Of a stretch of 64,000 nucleotides of DNA, positions 19,719 to 28,508 are shown piece after piece. Below the pieces are notes generated by a model. It saw nothing but the letters and a program-made list of their open reading frames with translations. It was not told the origin of the DNA and made no database searches. Made by a program: the position numbers and the translations under genes. Source of the stretch: Xanthomonas sacchari. GTDB lineage: Bacteria; Pseudomonadota; Gammaproteobacteria; Xanthomonadales; Xanthomonadaceae. Each line of letters opens with the position of its first letter. The stretch's first letter is position 1. The stretch covers positions 2,728,001 through 2,792,000 of the forward strand of contig NZ_CP132343.1 of the NCBI RefSeq assembly GCF_040529065.1, given 5' to 3'.

Positions 19719-20801
19719 TCAGGCCTGCTCGCGGAACGCGCGGTACAGGTCCTTCCAGTCCTCGCGCTCCTTCACGACGGTTTCCAGGTATTCCTTCCAC
19801 ACCAGCGCATCCTGCACCGGATCCTTGACGATCGCGCCGATCATGCCGGCCGCCATGTCGCCCGGGCGCAGCACGCCGTCGCCGAAATGGCCGGCCAGGG
19901 CCATGCCGTTGTTGATCACCGAAATGGCCTCGGCCGTGGAGAGCGTGGCGGTCGGGCTCTTCAGCTTGGCCTTGCCGTCCTCGGTGACGCCATTGCGCAG
20001 CTCGCGGAAGATGCGCACCACGCGCGCCACTTCCCGCAGCGCCGGCGGTTCGGCCGGCAGGTCCAGCGCCGCCCCCATTTCGGCCACGCGCTTGCGCACG
20101 ATCGCCACTTCGTCCTCCTCGCTGGACGGCACCGGCAGGATCACGGTGTTGAAGCGGCGCTTCAGTGCACTGGACAGCTCATTGACGCCCTTGTCGCGGT
20201 TGTTGGCCGTGGCGATCACGCTGAAGCCGCGCACCGCCTGCACTTCGCTGCCCAGTTCCGGAATCGGCAGGGTCTTTTCCGATAGCACGGTGATCAATGC
20301 GTCCTGCACATCGGCGGGAATGCGGGTGAGTTCCTCGATGCGGGCGATCTTGCCCAGGCGCATGGCCTGCATCAGCGGGCTCGGCACCAGCGCCTTCTCG
20401 CTGGGGCCGTTGGCCAGCAGCTGCGCGTAGTTCCAGCCGTAGCGGATCTGCTCTTCGCTGGTGCCGGCGGTGCCTTGCACCAGCAGCGTGGAATCGCCGC
20501 TGATCGCCGCGGTCATGTGCTCGGAGACCCACGACTTGGCGGTGCCCGGCACGCCGAACAGCAGCAGGGCGCGATCGGTGGCGATGGTGGCCACGGCCAC
20601 TTCCATCAGGCGGCGGTCGCCGATGTACTTGGGGCTGACCACGAAGCCGTTCTCCAGCGTGCCGCCGATCAGATAGGTGACCACGGCCCAGGGCGAGAGC
20701 AGCCAGTTGGCGGGCCGTTGGCGGCTGTCCTGGCGACGCAGTTCCTCCAGTTCCTCGGCGTATTGGTGTTCGGCGTGCTGGCGCAGGACGGCAGTGCTCA
20801 T
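19719..20801 (-). CDS. MoxR-type AAA+ ATPase
   Basis: 360 aa from the ATG at 20801 (MSTAVLRQH), with GGAG upstream. Motifs: Walker A FGVPGTAKS near residue 80; Walker B region IARIEELTRIP, in which the usual Asp-Glu pair is Glu-Glu; sensor 1 VIATANNRDKG; and the RRF arginine-finger region. MoxR proteins remodel or insert cofactors into target proteins with the help of a VWA partner, here two genes downstream. The Glu-for-Asp change in Walker B looks like a trait of this subfamily rather than damage, since the surrounding block is well kept. Confidence 0.93.
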   Translation of the reverse strand: MSTAVLRQHAEHQYAEELEELRRQDSRQRPANWLLSPWAVVTYLIGGTLENGFVVSPKYIGDRRLMEVAVATIATDRALLLFGVPGTAKSWVSEHMTAAISGDSTLLVQGTAGTSEEQIRYGWNYAQLLANGPSEKALVPSPLMQAMRLGKIARIEELTRIPADVQDALITVLSEKTLPIPELGSEVQAVRGFSVIATANNRDKGVNELSSALKRRFNTVILPVPSSEEDEVAIVRKRVAEMGAALDLPAEPPALREVARVVRIFRELRNGVTEDGKAKLKSPTATLSTAEAISVINNGMALAGHFGDGVLRPGDMAAGMIGAIVKDPVQDALVWKEYLETVVKEREDWKDLYRAFREQA

Positions 20802-20827
20802 GAGGTCTCCAGTGAAAGGCGTGAGGA

Positions 20828-22354
20828 TCAGGATGCGGCGTGCAGGGTCTGGCGCAGGGCCAGGAGCTGGCGGGCCTGCTGCACGCAATCGAGCATGGCA
20901 GCGGTGGCGTCCGCGGGCGGATCGGCCAGCTGCACCTGCGGCAGCGCGGAAGGATGCAGGACGGCGAGCAGTTCCAGCAGCGCGTCGCGCAGGGTGTAGT
21001 CGTGACGCAGCGTGGCCTCGCCGAACAGCGCGCCCAACTCCGACGCTAACCGCTGCGAATACGCCGCGCTCAGGGTCTGGCCAAGCACGGTGCTGGCCAG
21101 CACGTCGCCGAGCAGGCGCTGCTGCTGCAGCTCGGCGGCGCTGGCCGGCCAGTGCCGTTCGCGCTGCGCCGGCGGCAACAGGGCGAGCAGGTCGCCCAAA
21201 CTCAGCAACCGCTGCTCCACGCCGATCAGCGCTTCCACCCAGGCCGGTTCGCTGGCGTCCACGCGTTCCAGCCAGGCCCGCAGCAAGGCGTCGTACCACT
21301 CGGTGCCGCGCGCCCAGGCCAACACCTCTTCCGGGGTCTTCTCCAGGGTGTCGCACCACCAGGCAAGCGGCAGCTGCCGCGCCAGTTGGTAGAGCCACCA
21401 GGCGCGTTCGCCGAGGGCGTCGTGATCCGGCCGCTTGCCGTCGATGGCCGCGTCGGTCCAACCGGGATCGGCGGCGGACGGCGCATCCAGCGTCCAGCTC
21501 ACCCGGCGCAGCAAGCCGCTGCGCTGTTGCCGCAGCATGCCAAGCATCTGCGTGCGCAGGTATTGCGCATGCGCCGTGTTCGCCAGCCGCGCCAGCATCG
21601 GCCCGGCAAGCAGCCGCACTTCGCGGCTGCGATCCTTCAACAGCTGCTGCAGCAAGGGCGCGTCGGCATCGCCCAGTTGCGCCTGCAAGGCCTCGACGCA
21701 GGCCGCGCGTTCGCGCGCAGATAGATCCTTGAGTGCGGCTTCCAGGCGCGAGCGTGCGCCAGAGGCGTCCTGCGTGCGCAACTGCCGCAAGGCCAGCAAC
21801 CGGGTGTCGAACGTGCCGTCGTTCCACATGCGCTCCAGATCTGCAGGCGTCTGCGCCGCCTCAACCGCATCGGCGGCGTAGGCCCACTCCGCATTGCGCG
21901 CCGCCAGCCAACGCCCGCGCATGCCCAGCACCAGGCGCAAGGCGCTTCGCAACGCAGCCACGCGCGCGCCTGCATCCAATGCCTGCGGCAGTACCGCGAC
22001 CGGCAGATGCTGGCCGCGAGCGGCCAACTGCAGGCAGGCCTCGTTGCGCAGGCGCTTCAGCCACGCGGGCGGCTGCTGGCCGGCGAACAGCCCCCGCAAC
22101 ACCGGCAACCAGGGATGATCGGCGGGCAGCACCTGCGGATCCGGCTGTGCAGGCGGCACGAGCGGCATTGGCTCGCCCAGACGCAGCGCCGCACGCCGGC
22201 AGGCCGCCAACGCGCCCACCTGAAGGCTGTAGCCCAGTGCGGCGTCCTCCTGCGTGGCGATGGCAGCGAGCACCTCGCCGAGCGCGCCGTCGACCGGGAT
22301 CCGTTGCGGACGATCGATGCCCAACAGCGCCGGCTTCAACCAGACTTCGTTCAT
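20828..22354 (-). CDS. DUF5691 family protein with HEAT-like repeats
   Basis: 508 aa from the ATG at 22354, overlapping the stop of the SWIM gene (ATGA). Sequence is rich in Ala, Leu and Arg and almost all helical. A central part looks like HEAT repeats (SREVRLLAGPMLARLAN). No catalytic motif seen. By position it belongs with the SWIM, MoxR, DUF5682 and VWA genes; HEAT-like proteins are often scaffolds, so a binding platform for the complex is a reasonable guess. Confidence 0.85.
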   Translation of the reverse strand: MNEVWLKPALLGIDRPQRIPVDGALGEVLAAIATQEDAALGYSLQVGALAACRRAALRLGEPMPLVPPAQPDPQVLPADHPWLPVLRGLFAGQQPPAWLKRLRNEACLQLAARGQHLPVAVLPQALDAGARVAALRSALRLVLGMRGRWLAARNAEWAYAADAVEAAQTPADLERMWNDGTFDTRLLALRQLRTQDASGARSRLEAALKDLSARERAACVEALQAQLGDADAPLLQQLLKDRSREVRLLAGPMLARLANTAHAQYLRTQMLGMLRQQRSGLLRRVSWTLDAPSAADPGWTDAAIDGKRPDHDALGERAWWLYQLARQLPLAWWCDTLEKTPEEVLAWARGTEWYDALLRAWLERVDASEPAWVEALIGVEQRLLSLGDLLALLPPAQRERHWPASAAELQQQRLLGDVLASTVLGQTLSAAYSQRLASELGALFGEATLRHDYTLRDALLELLAVLHPSALPQVQLADPPADATAAMLDCVQQARQLLALRQTLHAAS

Positions 22355-23691
22355 GCCGCGCTCCTTTCCCAACGCTCGCCTTGCGCATTCCAGGCGCTGA
22401 GCGGCAACAGCGTATCGCCATCCCACTCGCCCATCAGACACAACGGATGGCCGCCCGCGAACGCGAGCAGCGCCCAGCCCTGCAACGCGGACACCTGCAG
22501 GGGCAGGCTGCCGTCGGCGTGCTGCGCCCAGGCGCTGCGGCCATCGTGCGCGATGTGAACGTCCTGCAGGCGCATGGGGACCTGCGGCAGCCAGGGATTG
22601 AGCGCATGCGCGCGGGCGGCGGCGTCGAGGGTGTCGGTGCATGGCGGCGCGGCGGCTGCCTGCACCCCGGCATCCACCTCGCCCGGGACGGCACGCAACG
22701 GCACCGTACCCGGATGGAAGTGCAGGCGGCCGACATGCACGTCGCCATTGCGCCAGTGCTGCTCCCAGCCGCGCCCACCGTGGCTGTAGTCCTGCAGCAA
22801 CGCCGGACGACCGCTATCCATGCCGTGCAGCCACACGCGGCGCTCCAGCAGATTCCCCGGCTGCTCGATCAGGAGCTGGCCCTGGACATGCCAGCGATCG
22901 TGCACCGCCTCGCCGTCGCGCAGCACCGTCTCGCGCTCCAGCGGCCAGCCCAGCGCCGCGCGCAGATCGGCCTGCCGCGTGGCGCTGAAATCCTCCGCCC
23001 GCAGCACCGCGTGGGCCAACAGCTGCAGCAGGCCGAGGCGCTCGCCGAGATCGGCCAGTTGCGCGAGATCGCGACCGCCCTCGCCCACGGCGCGCTCCAA
23101 CTGCGTGGCCAGCCCCGGTGCTTGCGCATCCACCATGCGCGCCATCATGCGCCGCGCGTCGTGGGCGAACTCCGTGCCCAGGTTGGCCAGGCCCTGGCGG
23201 AACTGGTCGGCGATCCAGCGTTGCAGTTCCATCGCGCCCGCCTGGATGCGCGCCCAGCGCGCCTGTTCGCGTTTGGCCGCCACCGCGGCCTGGGCCTGCG
23301 GGTCGGGCGGCGGCGCACTGGCGGCGACCTCCTTGCGCGCCACGCGCTCGCGGCGTCCCTGCATCCATTCGTCGACCCAGGCCGGACGGGTGCCCGGCAC
23401 GCAGCGCGGATTGCCGGCGGCATACAGCAACAGCATGGCCAGGCCATGCTTGCACGGGAACTTGCGGCTGGGACACGAGCAACGGCTGACCATCGCCGCC
23501 AGGTCCACCTGGGTCTGGTAGGGCTTGGCGCCACTGCCCTGGCATTCTCCCCACAGCACCTCGGCATCGGCCCCGAGCAGGCCCCATTTCGCGTCCGTGG
23601 CCAGGCCCGCGGCCGCCTTGGCCGATGCCGCATCGGGCGCAAGCGCGAGGACCTGCTCGCGGGTGAGTCGCACTTCCATATCCGTACTCAT
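22351..23691 (-). CDS. SWIM zinc finger protein, first gene of the MoxR-VWA operon
   Basis: 446 aa from the ATG at 23691 (MSTDMEVRL); the ATG at 23676 is a possible alternative. A SWIM zinc finger CSCPSRKFPCKH (CxCx6CxH) sits near residues 66-77. SWIM domains bind nucleic acid or protein; in the rest of the protein I see only alpha-helical and WQ-type segments. It is the upstream gene of the operon, so the promoter should lie in 23692-23790; a TATAAG hexamer on the minus strand at 23724-23719 is a possible -10. Confidence 0.87.
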   Translation of the reverse strand: MSTDMEVRLTREQVLALAPDAASAKAAAGLATDAKWGLLGADAEVLWGECQGSGAKPYQTQVDLAAMVSRCSCPSRKFPCKHGLAMLLLYAAGNPRCVPGTRPAWVDEWMQGRRERVARKEVAASAPPPDPQAQAAVAAKREQARWARIQAGAMELQRWIADQFRQGLANLGTEFAHDARRMMARMVDAQAPGLATQLERAVGEGGRDLAQLADLGERLGLLQLLAHAVLRAEDFSATRQADLRAALGWPLERETVLRDGEAVHDRWHVQGQLLIEQPGNLLERRVWLHGMDSGRPALLQDYSHGGRGWEQHWRNGDVHVGRLHFHPGTVPLRAVPGEVDAGVQAAAAPPCTDTLDAAARAHALNPWLPQVPMRLQDVHIAHDGRSAWAQHADGSLPLQVSALQGWALLAFAGGHPLCLMGEWDGDTLLPLSAWNAQGERWERSAA

Positions 23692-23790
23692 CTCAGCGTC
23701 GCGACGATGATAGCCGAGCTTATATGGCAATCCGCGACATCGTCGGGGCCGAACGCCTGCCCGCCCAGACTATCGGTCCGCGGCCGTGGC

Positions 23791-24012
23791 TCAGCCGCCC
23801 CGCTCCAACCGCCGCAGGATCTGGGCGCGCTGTTTCGCGCTGAACGCGGCGGCGTGCGCCTGCAGCAGCGCGATCACCGCGGTATGCGCCCCCTCGGTGC
23901 GGCGTTGCAGTTCCCGGGTGGCGGCCTGTTCGATGGCGCGCCATTCGGCGACGGTGGTTCCGGTCGGGATGAGGGTGCTGGCTGCACGCATTGCGAGGTC
24001 CGGTTGCGACAT
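23791..24012 (-). CDS. Small hypothetical protein
   Basis: 73 aa from an ATG at 24012. Helical, charged, ends in AKQRAQILRRLERGG, which resembles the helix ends of Spy/CpxP-like proteins, but there is no signal peptide. I do not recognise it. It lies between the SWIM operon and the two-component genes and could belong to either or neither. Confidence 0.5.
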   Translation of the reverse strand: MSQPDLAMRAASTLIPTGTTVAEWRAIEQAATRELQRRTEGAHTAVIALLQAHAAAFSAKQRAQILRRLERGG

Positions 24013-24132
24013 TGGGCAGGCCGCTGCTCGCTCGGCCTCGCCCTACTCTATCGCCAAGTGGTCTGCCTTGGTGCGTGTCGCATGGACGGCCGGATGCAGA
24101 ACCGCATCTACGCTCCGCAGCCGTCGCGGATA

Positions 24133-25383
24133 TCAGGCGTGGCGCTTGCGCGCCGTCGCCGCCGACGCACTGGTCGCCGTCGCATCGGCATCGCCCGCAG
24201 GCGCATGCGGCAAGCGCACCCGCGCGCACAGCCCTCCGCCCTCGCGGTTGGCGAATTCCAGCGCGCCGCCGTGCGCCTGGCAGATCGCCGCGGCGATCGA
24301 CAGGCCCAGGCCGCTGCCGCCGGAATGGCGCGCACGCGAGTCGTCGGCGCGCCAGAAGCGGTCGCCCATCCGCGCCAGCGCCTCCTCGTCGACGCCGGCA
24401 CCGCGGTCGGCGACGCGGATCAGCACACCCTCGGCATCGGCCTGCGCCTCCAGGGCCAGTTCGCCACCGGCCGCGGCGTAGCGCAGCGCATTGTCGATCA
24501 GCACCGACAGCACCTGGCCCAGGCGATCGCGGTCGGCGCTGATGTGCAGGTGGTCGGGGATGCGGACCTGCACCTGCATGCCGGCCTCCTGCAACGGCTG
24601 CGCGGCCCAGGTCAGGCGCTCGCGGACCAGCGCGCCGAGCGCGAACCGCTGCGGCTCCAGCATCAGCTGGTTGGCACGGGCCATCGACAGCAGGTGCAGG
24701 TCACCGACCAGGCGATTGATCTGCTCCAGCTGGCGCTGGACCATGCGCAACTGCTCTTCGCTGCTCGGGAACACTTGGTCGAGCATGCCCTGGACCCGTC
24801 CCATCGCTGCGTTGAGCGGCGTGCGCAACTCGTGCGCCAGCATCGCGCTGGACTCGCGCACCTCGCGTTCGTACTGCTGCAGCTGCGCACTCATGCCATT
24901 GAAGTCAATCGCCAGGCCGGCCAGTTCGTCCGGCGCGCCGGGCACCACCCGCGCGCGCGCGGCGAAATCGCCATCGCTGATCCGCCGCGCCGCCGCGGCC
25001 ACGTTGGAGAACTGCCGCGACAGCGGCCGCGAAGCGAGCAAGCCGCAGACCACGATCACCGGGATCGATGCCAGCACCATGCCCGCCAGCAGCCACCAGT
25101 CGCGGCTGGCCAGTCCGGGCAGGAAATCGGCGACGTCGTAATAGGTCTCGAACAGTTCCCACAGACGCCGCGCATTGCTGTGCGGATCCTCGCGCAGTTG
25201 CAGCATCTCCTGCCGCGCCTGCGGCGGCAGACGGCTCAGGGTGGAAACGTCCCAGATCGCGAAGCGCAGCACCATGCCCAGCGCGATCGCGATGATGGTC
25301 AACACCGCCAGCGCGCTCATGCGCAGGCCCACCCACTGCCACAGCGGCGCGTGGGGCTTGCGGCGGAACCAGGACCAGTTCAT
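24133..25383 (-). CDS. Two-component sensor histidine kinase of the efflux locus (BaeS/SmeS-like)
   Basis: 416 aa from an ATG at 25383 that overlaps the regulator's stop (ATGA). Two membrane segments (about 20-42 and 91-113) enclose a short periplasmic sensor loop, then a HAMP domain (SRPLSRQFSNVAAAARRI), the H-box AHELRTPLNAAMG near residue 184, and the ATP-binding domain with DNALRYA, DRGAGV and GGSGLGLSI. The short sensor loop resembles that of envelope-stress kinases. It should phosphorylate the regulator encoded just upstream. Confidence 0.93.
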   Translation of the reverse strand: MNWSWFRRKPHAPLWQWVGLRMSALAVLTIIAIALGMVLRFAIWDVSTLSRLPPQARQEMLQLREDPHSNARRLWELFETYYDVADFLPGLASRDWWLLAGMVLASIPVIVVCGLLASRPLSRQFSNVAAAARRISDGDFAARARVVPGAPDELAGLAIDFNGMSAQLQQYEREVRESSAMLAHELRTPLNAAMGRVQGMLDQVFPSSEEQLRMVQRQLEQINRLVGDLHLLSMARANQLMLEPQRFALGALVRERLTWAAQPLQEAGMQVQVRIPDHLHISADRDRLGQVLSVLIDNALRYAAAGGELALEAQADAEGVLIRVADRGAGVDEEALARMGDRFWRADDSRARHSGGSGLGLSIAAAICQAHGGALEFANREGGGLCARVRLPHAPAGDADATATSASAATARKRHA

Positions 25384-26069
25384 CGGAAGCGGTAACCGAT
25401 GGCGCGCACCGTCACCAGCAGCCCGGTGACCTGCTCGTGTTCCAGCTTCTTGCGCAGGTTGTGCACGTGCGCATCCACCACCCGCTCCAGCGCATCGCTG
25501 TCGGGCAGGCAGATCTCCAACAGTTCGCTGCGGGTGAAGGCCTTGAACGGCGTCTTCATCAGCGTCGCCAGGATGTTGAATTCGGTCGGGGTCAGTTCCA
25601 GCGCCACCTCCTGCCCGTCGGCATCGCGCACGGTGGCACGCACCGCGGCGGTGTCCACGGTGAGCCGTTCGTGGCGCAGCGGCTCCTCGCTGGCGCGTGC
25701 CGGCCCGGCGCGGCGTAGCACCGCAAACACCCGCGCCACCACTTCCTTGGGGCTGTACGGCTTGACCACGTAATCGTCGGCGCCGTAACGCAGCGCGCCG
25801 AGCTTCTCCGGTTCGTCGCCCATCGCGGTGACCATGATCACCGGCGTGTCGCTGCTGCGGCGGATCGTGGACAGCACCTCGGTGCCGCTGAGCCGCGGCA
25901 GCATCACGTCCAGCAGCACCAGGTCCGGCTTCCACTGCGCATGCACCGCCACCGCCTTCTGTCCATCCTCGGCGATGGTGACCTCGAAGCCGTCGCGACG
26001 CAGGTACGCCTCGAGAATGCTGGCGCTGTCGGCATCGTCTTCGACCAGCAGGATCTTCTTCGCGTGCAT
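25380..26069 (-). CDS. OmpR-family response regulator of the efflux locus (BaeR/SmeR-like)
   Basis: 229 aa. Receiver domain with acidic pair EDD, phosphoacceptor Asp54 (LLDVMLP) and Lys in VVKPYSP, then a winged-helix DNA-binding domain (ELTPTEFNILATLM ... VVDAHVHNLRKKLE). Transcribed away from the efflux operon that starts at 26179. Regulators in this layout commonly activate the divergent transport operon and themselves; here tandem TCTTGA repeats in the gap fit such a site. Confidence 0.95.
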   Translation of the reverse strand: MHAKKILLVEDDADSASILEAYLRRDGFEVTIAEDGQKAVAVHAQWKPDLVLLDVMLPRLSGTEVLSTIRRSSDTPVIMVTAMGDEPEKLGALRYGADDYVVKPYSPKEVVARVFAVLRRAGPARASEEPLRHERLTVDTAAVRATVRDADGQEVALELTPTEFNILATLMKTPFKAFTRSELLEICLPDSDALERVVDAHVHNLRKKLEHEQVTGLLVTVRAIGYRFR

Positions 26070-26091
26070 TGCCTGGTGCCCGTGTTTGGCG

Positions 26092-26114
26092 TCTTGATGG
26101 AATCTTGAAGATTC
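26092..26114. promoter_or_regulatory. Candidate OmpR-type operator: tandem TCTTGA repeats and a palindrome
   Basis: TCTTGA occurs at 26092-26097 and 26103-26108, 11 bp apart, that is one helical turn. The second copy is part of the palindrome GAATCTT-G-AAGATTC (26100-26114). OmpR-family regulators bind direct repeats with this spacing, and the site lies in the 109-bp gap between the regulator gene and the efflux operon. Confidence 0.6.
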
Positions 26115-26178
26115 CTAGAAGGCGGCTTGAACATGCCCGCCGATGCTGGCAGTCGAGTTCGATCACCCGACCGCCGCC

Positions 26179-27639
26179 ATGATTCTACCGTCCCGATTGC
26201 TTCGCCCGCGCCGCACCAATGCCCTGCTCGGCCTGCTCGCGCTCGCCCTGGGTGGCTGCTCCCTGGCGCCGGTCTACCAGCGCCCGCAGCCGGTCCTGCC
26301 GCCTACGCTGGGCGCGAGCACCGCGACCGCAGTTGCCGCCCCGGACCGCAGCGACACGGCGCTCACCGAGCAGGAGCAGCAGTTCGTGCGCGCATTCTCG
26401 CCGCAGCACGACCTGACCCCACTCGTCACCCAGGCGCTGGCCCACGACCCGGACTTCCGCAACGCCGTGCTGACCGTGCAACAGGCCCGCGCCCAGTACC
26501 GCATCGAACGCACGCAGCAGCTGCCGCAGCTCGGCCTCGATGCCCAGGGCACGCGCCGCGACTACGACGACGCGGCCACGCAGGCACGCTATGGCCAGAA
26601 GCTGAGTACCGTCGCAGTGGGCGTGGACGGCTTCGAACTGGACCTGTTCGGCAAGCTGGCCTCGTTGTCGGCGGCGGCGCAGCAGCGCTACCTGGCCTCC
26701 GAAGAGGGCCGGCAGGCGGCGCGCGGCGCGCTGATCGCCGAAGTCCTGCGTGCCTACACGCTGGAACGCGCCGCCCTGCAGAGCCAGCAGCAGACGCAGA
26801 CCATCGCCGAGCGCAGTGCCGCGCTGCTGGCGATCGCCACACGCCAGCAGGCGGTCGGGCTCATTTCCCGCGATGCGCTGGACCGCCAGCGCCACGACGA
26901 CGACCAGGCGCAGGCGCGCGCGCAACAAGCCGCCAGCGACCGCGCCGCCGCCCGCCGCGCCCTGCAACTGCTCGCCGGCTACGCCGCCCCGGACGGCGCC
27001 GGCACCCTGCAGGAGCTATTGCCCGGCGCCGAGCAGGACGACAGCCGCGCCTGGCGCGACCTCGATTCGCAGCTGCTGCTGCAGCGCCCGGACGTGCGCC
27101 AGGCCGAGGCCGAACTGCGCGCGCGCAATGCCGACATCGGCGCCGCGCGCGCGGCGTTCTTCCCGTCGATCCGCCTGAGCACCTCGCTGGGCACCGCCAG
27201 CGATGCATTGAACGGCCTGTTCATGCCCGGCAGCCGCACCTGGAGCTTCATGCCGCAACTGGTGCTGCCGCTGTTCGACGGCGGCCGCAACCGCGCCAAC
27301 CTGGACATCGCACAGCTGCGCAAGGACGGCGCGGTGGCCGACTACGAGAAGACCGTGGAGGCGGCGTTCCGCGAGGTCGCCGATGCGCTGGATGCGTTGC
27401 CAGCGCTGCAGCAGCGCGAACGTGGCGAACGCACCAATCTCGAACGCGAACGCCAGCGTGTGGCGCGCCTGCAGCAGCGCGTCGCGCAAGGTCTGCAGGA
27501 CCGCCCCGAGCTGTTGACCGGCGACATCCAGGCCGCGCAGGCCGAACTGGCGCATGTGCAGGCGCGTCAGGACCTGCTGCTCGATCGCATCGCGCTGTTC
27601 CGCGCGTTCTACGGCGTGCCGTTGCCGCACGCGCCCTGA
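26179..27639 (+). CDS. Outer-membrane efflux lipoprotein (OprM/NodT family)
   Basis: 486 aa from the ATG at 26179. A lipoprotein signal ends LLALALGGC, with the acylated Cys27 followed by SLAPVYQRP, the usual start of this family. The body shows the two long helical repeats of TolC-like channels and the signature LLLQRPDVRQAEAELRARNADI followed by ARAAFFPSI (split here for length). It forms the outer-membrane duct for the RND pump encoded downstream. First gene of a five-gene operon. Confidence 0.94.
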   Translation: MILPSRLLRPRRTNALLGLLALALGGCSLAPVYQRPQPVLPPTLGASTATAVAAPDRSDTALTEQEQQFVRAFSPQHDLTPLVTQALAHDPDFRNAVLTVQQARAQYRIERTQQLPQLGLDAQGTRRDYDDAATQARYGQKLSTVAVGVDGFELDLFGKLASLSAAAQQRYLASEEGRQAARGALIAEVLRAYTLERAALQSQQQTQTIAERSAALLAIATRQQAVGLISRDALDRQRHDDDQAQARAQQAASDRAAARRALQLLAGYAAPDGAGTLQELLPGAEQDDSRAWRDLDSQLLLQRPDVRQAEAELRARNADIGAARAAFFPSIRLSTSLGTASDALNGLFMPGSRTWSFMPQLVLPLFDGGRNRANLDIAQLRKDGAVADYEKTVEAAFREVADALDALPALQQRERGERTNLERERQRVARLQQRVAQGLQDRPELLTGDIQAAQAELAHVQARQDLLLDRIALFRAFYGVPLPHAP

Positions 27640-27666
27640 TCTTTCCCCCCGCACGAGGTTGCCCCG

Positions 27667-28485
27667 ATGAAGCACGTTCTCTCCCTTCTGTCGCCGACGC
27701 TGACCGCCGCCGTGCTGGCGCTGCCGCCAGCGGCGCACGCCGCAGACCCCGACCCAACGCCCAGCGCCGGCCTGTTCGGCGATCGCACCCAAGTGAGCGT
27801 GGGCGCCGGCGCCATGCTGACCCCGCGCTATCCCGGCTCCGCCGACGACCGCGTGCAGGCGGTGCCGGTGTTTTCGATACAGCGCGGCATCCTGTTCGCG
27901 GACACGCTGCGTGGCGCCGGCGTGCAGCTCCAGAGCGCGCACGGCTTCTCCGCCAGCCAGTCGTTCGGCTACGACCTGGGCCGCCTGCAACGCAACAGCA
28001 GTTGGCGTCCCGGCTCCAACCGCCTGGCCGGCATGAGCGACGTCCCCGGCGCGATCACCGCGCGCAGCCTGGTCATGCAGCAACTCACCTCGTACCTGGC
28101 GCTGGACGCCGAAGCGGAGTTCGCGCTGAAGGACGGCGCGCGCCGCAACCGCTACCGCGCCGGCGCACGCTTCACCCTGCTGCAGGCCGCGGCCGACAAC
28201 GTGACCCTGGACCTGGACGCGCACATCGGCGACCACCGCTTCAACCAGGCGTACTTCGGCGTCACCGAGGCGCAAAGCCTGGCCAGCGGCTTGCAACCGC
28301 ACCTCGCCGATGCGGGCGTGTACGCCTATTCGGTCGGCGCCGAATGGGATCACACCCTGTCGCCGCACTGGACCGCCTCGCTGCTGCTCGACGCCACCCG
28401 CTACGTCGGCCCCGCCGACGGCAGCCCGGTGGTGCGTCGCCGTGCCGCTGCCGGCGGCGGCGCCACCGTCACCTACACCTTCTGA
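27667..28485 (+). CDS. MipA/OmpV family outer-membrane protein
   Basis: 272 aa with a Sec signal peptide ending near AAHAAD. The rest is beta-strand-rich, with a C-terminal aromatic end (TVTYTF) of outer-membrane beta-barrels. Members of the family are linked to a murein-synthesis scaffold (MipA) or to antibiotic uptake and resistance. Placement inside an RND efflux operon, 27 nt after the channel gene and 23 nt before the adaptor, is unusual and suggests regulation by the same two-component system. Confidence 0.9.
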   Translation: MKHVLSLLSPTLTAAVLALPPAAHAADPDPTPSAGLFGDRTQVSVGAGAMLTPRYPGSADDRVQAVPVFSIQRGILFADTLRGAGVQLQSAHGFSASQSFGYDLGRLQRNSSWRPGSNRLAGMSDVPGAITARSLVMQQLTSYLALDAEAEFALKDGARRNRYRAGARFTLLQAAADNVTLDLDAHIGDHRFNQAYFGVTEAQSLASGLQPHLADAGVYAYSVGAEWDHTLSPHWTASLLLDATRYVGPADGSPVVRRRAAAGGGATVTYTF

Positions 28486-28508
28486 TCGCTTTCGGGACAT
28501 CGCCGACC

